DNA from: an uncultured Flavobacteriaceae bacterium | GTDB taxonomy: Bacteria > Bacteroidota > Bacteroidia > Flavobacteriales > Flavobacteriaceae | Length of the DNA: 64,000 nt | Assembly (NCBI GenBank): GCA_947504035.1 | Contig: CANNGA010000007.1 | Location: forward strand, 62,001 to 126,000 | Direction: 5' to 3' | Part shown: positions 44,574 through 53,139 of the stretch, piece by piece | Layout of the letters: each line of letters opens with the position of its first letter | Position numbering within the stretch: the stretch's first letter is position 1 | Translations under genes and position numbers: made by a program | The notes under the pieces: model-generated | What the model was told of the DNA's origin: nothing | The model's input: the letters and a program-made list of their open reading frames with translations, nothing else | Databases searched by the model: none

Positions 44574-45592
44574 TTTTTAGTGCTATCCCGTTCAATAAGG
44601 CTTGTCTTAACAATTTTAGTTTGAAAAGGTTTATGGTTTTGCTCATCGTTTTCTATACGTTCTATAAGCATACTAGCGGCAGATTCCCCAATGTGTTTGC
44701 CATGTTGGCTAATTGCAGAAATAGAAGGTGTAAGATGTTGTAGGAGCCTTCCGTTTGTAAAACAGGCGATAGCCATATCGTCGGGGACGGTATACTGCAT
44801 TTGTTTTACAAGACGCAGCGCGTTTACAGCAGAGGTTTCTTCCAAGCACAGTAGACCGTCTATAGATTTATCGGCGAGTATGATTTTAAGTGCCGTATCA
44901 AAATCTTCGTGCTTTGCTATGCGAACAATACGCTTCTCCTGAACAGGCATACCAAATGCATTTAAAGCCTTTTTATAGCCCTCTACACGTAATTTCCCCA
45001 CACTTAAATTGTCGATCACAGAAATTAAAGCGATATGCTTACAGCCCGTTTTAATTAAATGCGATGTCGCAGAAAAGGCGCCCTCCAAATCGTCTACAAT
45101 AACTTTGTCGCAGTTAAAAGTATCTGAAATACGATCGAACATCACTATAGGAATCCCTTCATTTGAAGCGTTTTGCAAATGCGTGTACTGTTCTTTAACT
45201 TGTGTTTCTTCCGCAAGTGAAATGATAATACCGTCTAAAGTATCACTTTTTAGTAATTCTAAAGTTTTGACTTCCTTTTCAAACGATTCGTTCGAAATAC
45301 ATGAAATAATATGATACCCATGCTGGGTGGCCTTTGCTTCTATGCCTACAAATACTTTAGCAAAAAAACTATTCATAATATTGGGGATAATCACCCCAAT
45401 GGTTTTTGTTTTTTTATGCAATACACTTAGATCTACACTTTTGGATTTGTAATTGTTAGCCCTAGCATAGGCTACAATTTTCTCCTTAGTAGTAGCACTA
45501 ATTTCATAGCTATCGCTCAATGCTTTAGATACGGTAGCGATGGAAACTCCAAATGTATTGGCGATATGTTTTAATGTGATGCGTTTTGGCAT
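44567..45592 (-). CDS. LacI-family transcriptional regulator
   Basis: This 341-residue regulator has an N-terminal HTH (TLKHIANTFGVSIATVSKALS, residues 6-26, with the hinge helix near 50) and a periplasmic-binding-protein-like sensor domain (IGVIIPNIMNSFFAKV, then VMFDRISDT, SVGKLRVEGYKKAL). The ligand is probably a sugar or sugar phosphate. The xylose genes are the nearest sugar genes, about 6 kb away beyond the T6SS island, and are plausible targets. Palindromes at 45615-45638 and 45673-45692 lie just before its start and could be operators. Confidence 0.85.
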   Translation of the reverse strand: MPKRITLKHIANTFGVSIATVSKALSDSYEISATTKEKIVAYARANNYKSKSVDLSVLHKKTKTIGVIIPNIMNSFFAKVFVGIEAKATQHGYHIISCISNESFEKEVKTLELLKSDTLDGIIISLAEETQVKEQYTHLQNASNEGIPIVMFDRISDTFNCDKVIVDDLEGAFSATSHLIKTGCKHIALISVIDNLSVGKLRVEGYKKALNAFGMPVQEKRIVRIAKHEDFDTALKIILADKSIDGLLCLEETSAVNALRLVKQMQYTVPDDMAIACFTNGRLLQHLTPSISAISQHGKHIGESAASMLIERIENDEQNHKPFQTKIVKTSLIERDSTKKL

Positions 45593-45614
45593 TGACTAGA
45601 GGTGAAATCATTAG

Positions 45615-45638
45615 TATAACACCTTTGTTAAGGTATTA
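45615..45638. promoter_or_regulatory. Palindrome in the lacI leader, candidate operator
   Basis: The core ACCTT-TGTT-AAGGT (45621-45634) is a 5-bp inverted repeat, flanked by TAA and TTA that extend the symmetry. It lies 23-46 bases before the lacI start. A CAAAATTA block (45698-45705; TAATTTTG on the minus strand) may be the -7 element. Autoregulation by LacI is a reasonable guess. Confidence 0.35.
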
Positions 45639-45672
45639 GGCACTATTAAATTTAATGTTTGCAAGCTGTTTG

Positions 45673-45692
45673 TATGGCACAACAGTGCATAT
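45673..45692. promoter_or_regulatory. Inverted repeat, copy A of a motif shared with 48639-48658
   Basis: TATGGCAC-AACA-GTGCATAT has GCAC/GTGC arms. Its 20 bases match the site at 48639-48658 in 14 positions, with most differences being transitions. It lies between lacI and the end of the histidine kinase gene. Confidence 0.4.
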
Positions 45693-45751
45693 GACTACAA
45701 AATTAAACATTTTTTACACTGTTCGATAATTGCTAGTGCGCTTTTGTGAGC

Positions 45752-47143
45752 TTAATTTGCAGGGTGTGCTGTCTTTTTGAAATGTAAGGCTATAACAGTA
45801 CCCGTATTGGGCGTGCTTTTAACGGTAATTTTCCCTTTATGCAGTAGCATAATTTGCTTACACAAACTAAGACCAATACCACTACCAGTTGTTTTAGTGG
45901 TAAAAAATGGCACAAAAATATCGTTACTAATTTCTTTAGGAATGCCTTTGCCATTATCGACAACCGATAGGGTGGTACTGCCATCTATATGTGTTTTTGC
46001 CAATAACGTTATCGTTGGGGTTTTGGTTTTTTCTAAGGCTTCTATTGCATTTAAAATAAGGTTTAATAAAACCTGTTCAATAAGGTAGTTGTCAACGTCT
46101 ATCTCTAAATTAGGGTTTTCAATATTACAAATTAACGTCATGTTTTTCTCGACAAGAGAAGGCAGCATTAGTGTTTTTAGACTCGAAAATAAAGCGCTTA
46201 CATTTACCTTGCTAAGGTTTAGTGTATTAATCTTATTTAAACTTCTATAGGTTTTTGCAAATTTTAAAAGGCCTTCGCTTCGGCTTTTAATGCTTTCTAT
46301 GCCCGTGCTTAAATCTGTAATGTCTAAAGTTGCAGTTTCAGGAGTATCGATAGCGGCTAAAATTTGAGATTGTAACGTTTCTGCTAAGGAACTTATAGGC
46401 GCGATAGAATTCATGATTTCATGTGTCATAACACTTAACAGTTTTTTCCAAGCTTCAGATTCGTTTTTGTTTAAAGTAGCGTCGATATTTTGAAGAACGA
46501 TTAATTTAAAACGCTGGTCTTTTATTTCAAAAATACTGGTAGATATTAACAGTTTGACGTCTTCATTTTCAATATTGAGTGTGATGTTATCATCTGTAGT
46601 GTAGTGGTTGGTGAAAATAAGTTTGAAAAGTTCTGGCTTTCTGTTTTTTATAAAATTGACTGTTTTCAGCGAAGGGACATTCAGTATAGTTTTAAAAGCA
46701 TCGTTACCCCATAAGACATGGCCTGTTTCAATATTGTAAGCGATAATTCCGGTTTGTATGAGCTCTAATATTTTTTTGAGGTATAAATGTTGTTCTTCTT
46801 TTTCTTTATTGATCTGGATGATCGTTTTAGTAACAGCATTGAAGTTTTTATGTAGTTTTTTAATGTCAGGAGCGCCCGTATCTTCATTAAACCATCTTGA
46901 AAAATCTTTATATTTTATAGATTCGAAAAAATCATCTATTTCAGAAAACCGTTTAGACATAAAATTTAAAAGGTTTAGAAAAGACAAAATGGACAGGGCT
47001 AAGAAACACGCTGAAAGCAAATGTTTCAAAGAGGGGTTTAAATTAAAATCTAAAGCGAATACACTATACGCTAAAGCCATTAGCGTTAAAAATAAAATGA
47101 AGACCCTTAAAAATAAGGCCCGTTTAAACGTGTTATAAACCAT
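45752..47143 (-). CDS. Sensor histidine kinase
   Basis: This 463-residue kinase has two N-terminal membrane helices (about 11-31 and 39-61), a PAS-like region (about 120-220) and a HisKA/HATPase core. The phospho-acceptor is His241 (VMTHEIMNSIAP); the N-box LILNAIEAL, G1 DNGKGIP and G2 GSGIGLSLCKQI follow. It overlaps the response regulator gene by 11 bases (47133-47143), so the two are a matched pair. The very short loop between helices suggests it senses in the membrane or the cytoplasm, for example envelope stress or membrane-inserted drugs. The ABC efflux locus next to it is the likely target. Confidence 0.88.
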   Translation of the reverse strand: MVYNTFKRALFLRVFILFLTLMALAYSVFALDFNLNPSLKHLLSACFLALSILSFLNLLNFMSKRFSEIDDFFESIKYKDFSRWFNEDTGAPDIKKLHKNFNAVTKTIIQINKEKEEQHLYLKKILELIQTGIIAYNIETGHVLWGNDAFKTILNVPSLKTVNFIKNRKPELFKLIFTNHYTTDDNITLNIENEDVKLLISTSIFEIKDQRFKLIVLQNIDATLNKNESEAWKKLLSVMTHEIMNSIAPISSLAETLQSQILAAIDTPETATLDITDLSTGIESIKSRSEGLLKFAKTYRSLNKINTLNLSKVNVSALFSSLKTLMLPSLVEKNMTLICNIENPNLEIDVDNYLIEQVLLNLILNAIEALEKTKTPTITLLAKTHIDGSTTLSVVDNGKGIPKEISNDIFVPFFTTKTTGSGIGLSLCKQIMLLHKGKITVKSTPNTGTVIALHFKKTAHPAN

Positions 47144-48479
47144 ATTTATTAAGCCTTCTGTAAAGCGCCGTTCTTGTAATGCCTAATAGTTTAGCCGATT
47201 TAGAAATGTTACCGTTATTTTTTTCAATGACTTTTAGAATTGCATTTTTCTCAACGGTTTCCAATTTAAAATCGTCTTCGTGCAAGGCCTGTATATTTTT
47301 CTCTAATGGTGAAAATACCAGATCATCTTCATTTAATATAGAAGTTTCGGCCATAATTACGGCACGTTCTAGAGCATATTGCAACTCTCGAACATTACCT
47401 GGAAAGGGGTAATTACACAGTTTTTGTATAAAACTGTCGTCTAATTTAAAGCCCGATTTAGTATACTTATCGCTGTATATCTCTACAAAATGTTTTGCCA
47501 AAACAACAACATCTCTTCCTCGGGTTCTTAGAGGCGGTATCATGATTTCTACCGTATTAATTCTATAGATCAAATCTCTTCTAAACAAGGTTTCGTTAGA
47601 AAGGGATTGGATTTGCAAGTTTGTCGCGCAAATAAGGCGTATGTCTATAGGTATGCTGTGGTTAGAGCCTAAAGGCGTAACGTGTCTGTTTTGTAACACA
47701 GTTAAGAGTCTTGCTTGTTGCTGTAAGCTAATGTTGCCTATTTCATCAAGAAATAAGGTGCCACCATGAGCGGTTTCAAAACGCCCTTTTCGATCTTCTC
47801 TGGCATCTGTAAAAGCACCTTTTTTATACCCAAAAAGTTCACTTTCAAATAAGGTTTCGGTTAATGCGCCCACGTCTACTTTAACAAAAGGCTTGTTTTT
47901 TCTTAATGAATTATCATGAATGGCTTTGGCAATTAAGTCTTTTCCTGTGCCGTTTTCGCCTAAAATTAAAATGTTGGCATCGGTTGGTGCTATTTTTTTT
48001 ACTTTCAAAAAAACAGCTTCCATCACCTTGCTTTCTCCTAGTAATTTCGTGCCTTTTACAAGTGTTCTTGCGTTTTTGTTGTGTTTTGACAGCTTCTGGT
48101 CAAGACTATCACAAAGTGCTGCAATAAGTTTGTCGTTTTTCCATGGTTTGACTAAAAAATCTGAAGCCCCTTGTTTTAAACCTCTAATTGCTAATTCTAA
48201 ATCACTGTAAGCTGTTATTAAAATAACAGTTAAGTTCTTATTGGTTTCCTTAATTTTATTAAGCCAATAAATGCCTTCGTTCCCAGTATTTATAAGCCCA
48301 TTAAAATTCATGTCTAGAATGACAATATCGAATTGTTGGGTTTTGATGAGGTGTATGAGGTTTGCTGGGTTTTGTTCGGTGGTAACGTTTTTTACTTTCG
48401 ATTTTAGAAGTAACCGCAAGGCAATCAATACATCTGGATCGTCATCAACAACTAATATGTTCGCATGTTTTAATAGCAT
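47133..48479 (-). CDS. Sigma-54-type response regulator (NtrC family)
   Basis: The receiver domain (1-120) has acidic residues VDDDPD and the phospho-acceptor Asp56 (DIVILDMN). The AAA+ domain (about 145-375) has Walker A GENGTGKD, GAFTDA in place of the usual GAFTGA loop, Walker B GTLFLDEIG and arginine-finger region residues. A Fis-type HTH closes the protein (NISKSAKLLGITRTALYRRL). It activates promoters of the sigma-54 RNA polymerase when phosphorylated. Its divergent neighbours at 48683 onward are the probable targets. Repeats at 48547-48590 may be its binding sites. Confidence 0.9.
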   Translation of the reverse strand: MLLKHANILVVDDDPDVLIALRLLLKSKVKNVTTEQNPANLIHLIKTQQFDIVILDMNFNGLINTGNEGIYWLNKIKETNKNLTVILITAYSDLELAIRGLKQGASDFLVKPWKNDKLIAALCDSLDQKLSKHNKNARTLVKGTKLLGESKVMEAVFLKVKKIAPTDANILILGENGTGKDLIAKAIHDNSLRKNKPFVKVDVGALTETLFESELFGYKKGAFTDAREDRKGRFETAHGGTLFLDEIGNISLQQQARLLTVLQNRHVTPLGSNHSIPIDIRLICATNLQIQSLSNETLFRRDLIYRINTVEIMIPPLRTRGRDVVVLAKHFVEIYSDKYTKSGFKLDDSFIQKLCNYPFPGNVRELQYALERAVIMAETSILNEDDLVFSPLEKNIQALHEDDFKLETVEKNAILKVIEKNNGNISKSAKLLGITRTALYRRLNKYGL

Positions 48480-48546
48480 AATTACAATATTACGATTTTA
48501 TCAAGGGCATTTAAAATTATTGATCTATAAAAATAAAACATTAAAA

Positions 48547-48590
48547 AAGTGTTGTATTATCGAACGCAGTTGTATCATTTTCGAACACTT
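48547..48590. promoter_or_regulatory. Candidate upstream activator sites for the response regulator
   Basis: Two direct copies of GTTGTAT-NAT-CGAAC (48551-48565 and 48569-48586; the second has two extra bases) lie inside an outer inverted pair AAGTGTT (48547-48553) / AACACTT (48584-48590). Each copy is itself a rough palindrome. Position about 95-135 bases before the efflux locus start fits enhancer sites of NtrC-type activators. The block ATTATCGAAC recurs inverted at 45721-45730. Confidence 0.4.
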
Positions 48591-48638
48591 AAAATTGGTG
48601 GTATATGATTAACTTGTTGTTTGTTAGTATTTTATGTT

Positions 48639-48658
48639 TATGGCATGGTAATGCCTAT
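48639..48658. promoter_or_regulatory. Inverted repeat, copy B; resembles a sigma-54 promoter with off spacing
   Basis: TATGGCAT-GGTA-ATGCCTAT carries GGCAT/ATGCC arms. It has TGGCA and TGC parts like a -24/-12 promoter, but only 9 bases separate GG and GC instead of the required 10. It may be a protein-binding palindrome rather than a sigma-54 promoter. It ends 24 bases before the membrane-fusion gene. Confidence 0.35.
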
Positions 48659-48682
48659 ATGTAAGCCAAATAGTAATAACTT

Positions 48683-49933
48683 ATGGATATCATTTTAGAA
48701 AAGAAACGTTTTAGTGCTAAAAGAATACGTCTTATGGTTGGCGTCGTTCTATTGGTTGCTTTGATAATTTTTGTAATTTTTTCTACAGGAGGTAATTCAA
48801 AATTGAATGTTAATATGGAACGTATTTCAATTAGTGAAATCACCGAAGGTGTATTTCAAGAAAATATACCTGTTAGTGGCGTTGTACTGCCTATTACCAC
48901 TATTTATTTAGATGCTTTAGAAGGCGGACGGGTAGAGGAAATATTTGTAGAGGATGGCGCTATTATGAAACAGGGCACCCCTATACTTCGGCTTTCTAAT
49001 ACAGATTTAGAATTAAGTTTAATCAATCAAGAAACCTCAGTTTATAATTTGCTTACACAAATGCAAATTTCCCAAAATGCGGCAAATCAAAACACAATTA
49101 ATAAGTTAAATAGAATGACCGATGTAGAAAATGCCCTTATTGAAGCCGATCGTATTTATAAACTTAACCAAACCTTATTTGCGGCAAAAGCCATAGGGCG
49201 TCAAGAATTTCAAGAATCTGAAAACAATTACAACTACCAGAAGCAGCGTATGGAATTGGCGCGAGAAATTTTAATTCAGGATTCTATATCGATTAAGCAA
49301 GAGGCCTCTCAAAAAAGAAATTCTCTAGGAAGAACGCAAAGTGCTTTAACGTTAATGCGAAAAAAGGTGGGTGATTTGGTTGTACGCGCTCCTGTAGATG
49401 GACAACTCACGTCGTTAGATGCTGAAATTGGGCAATCTAAAAATAAAGGACAGCGTTTGGGACAAGTTGATGTGTTAAGTGGGTTTAAAGTACGTGCAGA
49501 TATCGATGAACATTACATCTCCAGGATTTATACGGGACAAGAAGGGACCTTTTCTTTTAATGGGAAAGATTATAAGTTGATGATAAAAAAGGTGTTTACC
49601 CAAGTCTCGGAAGGACGATTTCAGGTGGATATGCTGTTTAATGAAAAAATTGAAGGTATAAGACGTGGGCAATCCCTTCAAATTAGATTAGCTTTAAGCG
49701 ATGAAAAACAAGCGATTTTAGTGCCTAAAGGCGGCTTTTTTCAAAAAACAGGAGGAAATTGGATTTTTAAGTTAAATGAAGATGGGACCTTAGCGCATAA
49801 AGTAGCTATTAAATTAGGGACTAAAAATACGGCATATTACGAGGTGTTAGAAGGGGTGTCTCCTGGCGATAAAGTGATCACTTCTAGCTATGATAATTTT
49901 GGAGATAAAGACGAATTAGTATTAAAAGAATAA
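48683..49933 (+). CDS. Membrane-fusion (periplasmic adaptor) protein, HlyD/MacA-like
   Basis: This 416-residue adaptor has one N-terminal membrane helix (about 15-34), a beta-barrel/lipoyl part (LDALEGGRVEEIFVEDGAIMK), an alpha-hairpin (about 115-210, rich in Gln, Asn and Glu heptads), the second lipoyl half (VRAPVDGQLTSLDAEIG) and a membrane-proximal barrel. Such proteins link an inner-membrane ABC transporter to an outer membrane channel. No TolC-like gene is in the window. The ABC ATPase gene begins 10 bases downstream. It is the first gene of the locus and divergent from the two-component pair. Confidence 0.88.
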   Translation: MDIILEKKRFSAKRIRLMVGVVLLVALIIFVIFSTGGNSKLNVNMERISISEITEGVFQENIPVSGVVLPITTIYLDALEGGRVEEIFVEDGAIMKQGTPILRLSNTDLELSLINQETSVYNLLTQMQISQNAANQNTINKLNRMTDVENALIEADRIYKLNQTLFAAKAIGRQEFQESENNYNYQKQRMELAREILIQDSISIKQEASQKRNSLGRTQSALTLMRKKVGDLVVRAPVDGQLTSLDAEIGQSKNKGQRLGQVDVLSGFKVRADIDEHYISRIYTGQEGTFSFNGKDYKLMIKKVFTQVSEGRFQVDMLFNEKIEGIRRGQSLQIRLALSDEKQAILVPKGGFFQKTGGNWIFKLNEDGTLAHKVAIKLGTKNTAYYEVLEGVSPGDKVITSSYDNFGDKDELVLKE

Positions 49934-49943
49934 GATAAACAAC

Positions 49944-50621
49944 ATGATAAAAATAACAGACTTAGAAAAATATTACAAAACAGAAGAGTTGCAAACCATA
50001 GCCATTAATAAATTGTCTTTTGAGGTGAAGAAAGGCGAGTTTGTAGCTATTATGGGACCTTCAGGTTGTGGGAAATCGACGTTGCTCAATATTTTAGGCA
50101 TGCTAGATGATGCCGATGCAGGGAGTTTTATGTTTAATGACGAAGAGGTTATAGATTACAATGAACGTAAACGTGCCCATTTGCGCAAGCATAATATTGG
50201 ATTTGTATTTCAGAGTTTTAATTTAATTGATCAGTTATCTGTTTTTGAAAATGTAGAACTGCCGTTAATCTATACGGGAGTAAAAAAGTCTGAACGTACC
50301 AAACGAGTAAACGAAGTGTTAGAAAAAATGCAAATCATGCACCGTCGCAAACACTTTCCGCAACAATTATCAGGAGGGCAGCAACAACGTGTTGCTGTGG
50401 CAAGAGCCGTTGTGAATAATCCCAATTTAATACTGGCCGATGAGCCTACGGGGAACTTAGACAGTTCTAATGGTAATGAGGTTATGGAACTTTTAACCGA
50501 GTTAAATGCTCAAGGCACTACCATTATTATGGTAACGCATAGTGAGCATGATGCGAAGTTTACGCACCGTATTATACGTTTATTAGACGGCCAAAAGGTG
50601 GCGGAGAATAGTTTGGTATAA
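49944..50621 (+). CDS. ABC transporter ATP-binding protein (MacB/LolD type)
   Basis: The 225 residues form a complete nucleotide-binding domain: Walker A GPSGCGKSTLL near residue 38, Q-loop FVFQSFNLID, signature LSGGQQQRVAVARA, Walker B NLILADEPTGNLDS and switch His in MVTHSEHD. FtsX-type permeases pair with this subfamily, which drives mechanotransmission rather than classic transport. It is the only ATPase gene of the locus, although at least six permease genes follow. Confidence 0.92.
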   Translation: MIKITDLEKYYKTEELQTIAINKLSFEVKKGEFVAIMGPSGCGKSTLLNILGMLDDADAGSFMFNDEEVIDYNERKRAHLRKHNIGFVFQSFNLIDQLSVFENVELPLIYTGVKKSERTKRVNEVLEKMQIMHRRKHFPQQLSGGQQQRVAVARAVVNNPNLILADEPTGNLDSSNGNEVMELLTELNAQGTTIIMVTHSEHDAKFTHRIIRLLDGQKVAENSLV

Positions 50622-50679
50622 TATTAAAGAAATAGGTTGGCCCTAAAGGGATTACTACAATTTTATATTACATAGATTA

Positions 50680-53112
50680 ATGATTTTATCAAGTTACTTT
50701 AAAATAGCACTAAGAAGTCTTAAAAAACGATTGACTTACACATTAATAAACGTTTTGGGTTTGAGTGTTGGTCTTGCTAGTTTTTTAATCTTGATAGCTT
50801 ATACGAATTACGAAGAGAGTTATGATGGGTTTCATGAGAACAAAAATGAGGTGTACCGTGTTATTTTTGAAAGAAAACAGAATAATGAAACTATAAGTGT
50901 ACACCCAACTATTATGCCGCCTTTGGGAGATGCTCTAAAACAAGAAATACCCGAAGTGCAAGGCATGACACGGTTTAGTCATAAAGGTGGTGTTGTGAAA
51001 AATGAACATATCACAACAGATGTAAAAGGATTGTTTTATGTCGATGCCGATTTTTTTAAACTATTCTCTTTTAAACTTATAGCTGGAGATCCTAAAACCG
51101 CATTAGCTCATCCAAGATCTATTGTTATTACCCAAGAGATGGCTACCACGTATTTTGGAGATAAAGAGCCGTTGGGGCAGGTGTTAAAAGTTGCCAACGA
51201 TTATGGCAAAGTGGACTATAAAGTTACAGGGATCGCAGAGAATCCTCCAAAAAATACAAGCCTTGATTTTCAAATGCTTTGTACGTTTGAAACCATTTAT
51301 ATGAGAAAAAAATGGATTCAAAATAATTGGATGTTTTGGGGATTTGAAACGCTAATTTCAGTTAAAGAAGGCACAGATGTGTCGCGCGTTAAACAGAAGT
51401 TAACGGTATTTGCGAATAAACATAAAACAGATCCTATGGAGGCTACTGTGGATTGGTCCTTCGATTTACAACCCATTCAAGACATACATTTAAAATCAGA
51501 TTTTAGACCAGACGCATTGCAAAGGGATTCTAGTGCAAGAACGATACATCTACTTAAAGTTATTGCGCTGTTAATCGTATTAATCTCATGGGTAAACTAT
51601 GTAAACTTATCTACAGCGAGTTCTTCAGAGCGCGCTATCGAAATAGGCGTACTAAAATCTATTGGTGCGCATAAACGCCAAATCACGATACAGTTTTTAG
51701 TGGAATCGTCTATTGTGTTTTTTATGGCCGTAGGTTTGGCGATAGGTTTCGTGTTTTTATTAATTACTCCTTTTTGTGGGGTATTAGATATAGAATATGG
51801 TTTTGATCTTGTATTGCAAACAGAATTTTGGATACGTCTTCCTTTTATTGTTTTCATTGGGATTATAGCTTCTGGTTTATACCCTGCTTTTGTATTGGCA
51901 TCGTTTAAAACTACAGAAGTTTTAAAATCTAAAAACATGAATGCACCAAGTAGTGCTGTGGTACGAAAAATACTGGTAGGTTTTCAATTTGTTATTTCAA
52001 TACTGTTGATCGTTTGTACAGTAATTATGATTCAACAAAATAATTTTATGAAGCAAAAGGATTTAGGGGCAGATATTGATAATGTGATCGCCTTGAGACG
52101 CCCAGAATTGAAAGATAATGTGAAGTACAGAAAATCATTAAAGAGTTTTGGGAAAGCACTAGAACAAATTTCGGGCGTATCAGGTGTATCAGCAGGTTAT
52201 TCGGTACCATCTATGTGGACTTGGAGGATGGCCGTTTGGAAGACAGAAGAAGGTCCTGAGAGTCAAAAGACACATATGGTGACGAGTATCGATGAAAATT
52301 ATATTGGTATTTATGGTTTAAAACTACTTGCGGGCAAAAACTTTGAAGGTCATGCCAAGATAGATGCCACTAAGGTCATTGTGTCGAAGAAGGCGTTGGA
52401 GTTATTTGGTATCTCAACAGCAGAAGATGCCTTGGGAACGAATATTATGGTTGAAGGCTTCCAAAAACGAAACTTTGAAATTATAGGTGTTGTAGAAGAT
52501 TATCATCATTTATCATTACACCAGAGTTTAAGGAGTATGGTGTTTTTGTCTAATATAGGGATGTTTCGATTTCCTAAAGTTTTCTCTTTAAAACTTGATA
52601 ATGACGCTGTATCTATAAAACAAACGATGGCACAGGTTAAAACGGTGTTCGATCGGTTTTTTCCAGGTGATATTTTTGAACATTCCATTTTAAAAGAGCG
52701 CTACTCTTTACAATATCTAGAAGAAGATAGAAATCAAAATGTGTTTACCGTTTTTTCTTTATTAGCAATAGTCTTGTCTTGCGTAGGTGTTATAGGCTTG
52801 TCATCATTTATAGCACTTTTAAAAGCTAGAGATATAGCGGTTCATAAAGTTCTTGGGGCTAATAAAACAAGCGTGTTTTGGCAATTGTCTAAAGAGTTTA
52901 TGATCGTATTGGCTGTTGCTGCTGTTTTAGCAATTCCATTGGTTTATGTTTTTATGGAGGATTGGTTAAGCAATTTCCCTTATCGCATAGCGATAGCTCT
53001 ACCTCATTTTATTATGGCCTTTGTTAGTGTCTTTGCTATTATGATCGTGGTTATATTTTTTAATATGTATAAAGCATTGGTTAAAAACCCTGTACACGTG
53101 TTAAAAGAGTAA
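50680..53112 (+). CDS. FtsX/MacB-like ABC permease 1
   Basis: This 810-residue Bacteroidota-type double permease has an N-terminal helix (about 18-42), a periplasmic MacB core, three helices with ALxIGVLKSIGAHKRQI (about 318-345), a second helix near 425-445, a second periplasmic core and three C-terminal helices, ending NPVHVLKE. The motif GAHKRQITIQFL and its C-terminal counterpart GANKTSVFWQLSKEF form the coupling helices for the ATPase. It is the most diverged of the set, 58 bases after the ATPase gene. Confidence 0.85.
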   Translation: MILSSYFKIALRSLKKRLTYTLINVLGLSVGLASFLILIAYTNYEESYDGFHENKNEVYRVIFERKQNNETISVHPTIMPPLGDALKQEIPEVQGMTRFSHKGGVVKNEHITTDVKGLFYVDADFFKLFSFKLIAGDPKTALAHPRSIVITQEMATTYFGDKEPLGQVLKVANDYGKVDYKVTGIAENPPKNTSLDFQMLCTFETIYMRKKWIQNNWMFWGFETLISVKEGTDVSRVKQKLTVFANKHKTDPMEATVDWSFDLQPIQDIHLKSDFRPDALQRDSSARTIHLLKVIALLIVLISWVNYVNLSTASSSERAIEIGVLKSIGAHKRQITIQFLVESSIVFFMAVGLAIGFVFLLITPFCGVLDIEYGFDLVLQTEFWIRLPFIVFIGIIASGLYPAFVLASFKTTEVLKSKNMNAPSSAVVRKILVGFQFVISILLIVCTVIMIQQNNFMKQKDLGADIDNVIALRRPELKDNVKYRKSLKSFGKALEQISGVSGVSAGYSVPSMWTWRMAVWKTEEGPESQKTHMVTSIDENYIGIYGLKLLAGKNFEGHAKIDATKVIVSKKALELFGISTAEDALGTNIMVEGFQKRNFEIIGVVEDYHHLSLHQSLRSMVFLSNIGMFRFPKVFSLKLDNDAVSIKQTMAQVKTVFDRFFPGDIFEHSILKERYSLQYLEEDRNQNVFTVFSLLAIVLSCVGVIGLSSFIALLKARDIAVHKVLGANKTSVFWQLSKEFMIVLAVAAVLAIPLVYVFMEDWLSNFPYRIAIALPHFIMAFVSVFAIMIVVIFFNMYKALVKNPVHVLKE

Positions 53113-53139
53113 AAGTGAAAAATTTTAAATGATAACAAA

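Noticed and set aside
48639-48658. A canonical sigma-54 promoter for the efflux locus
   Set aside because: TGGCAT and ATGCC are present but the GG-GC gap is 9 instead of 10 bases; kept only as a palindrome with weak resemblance.
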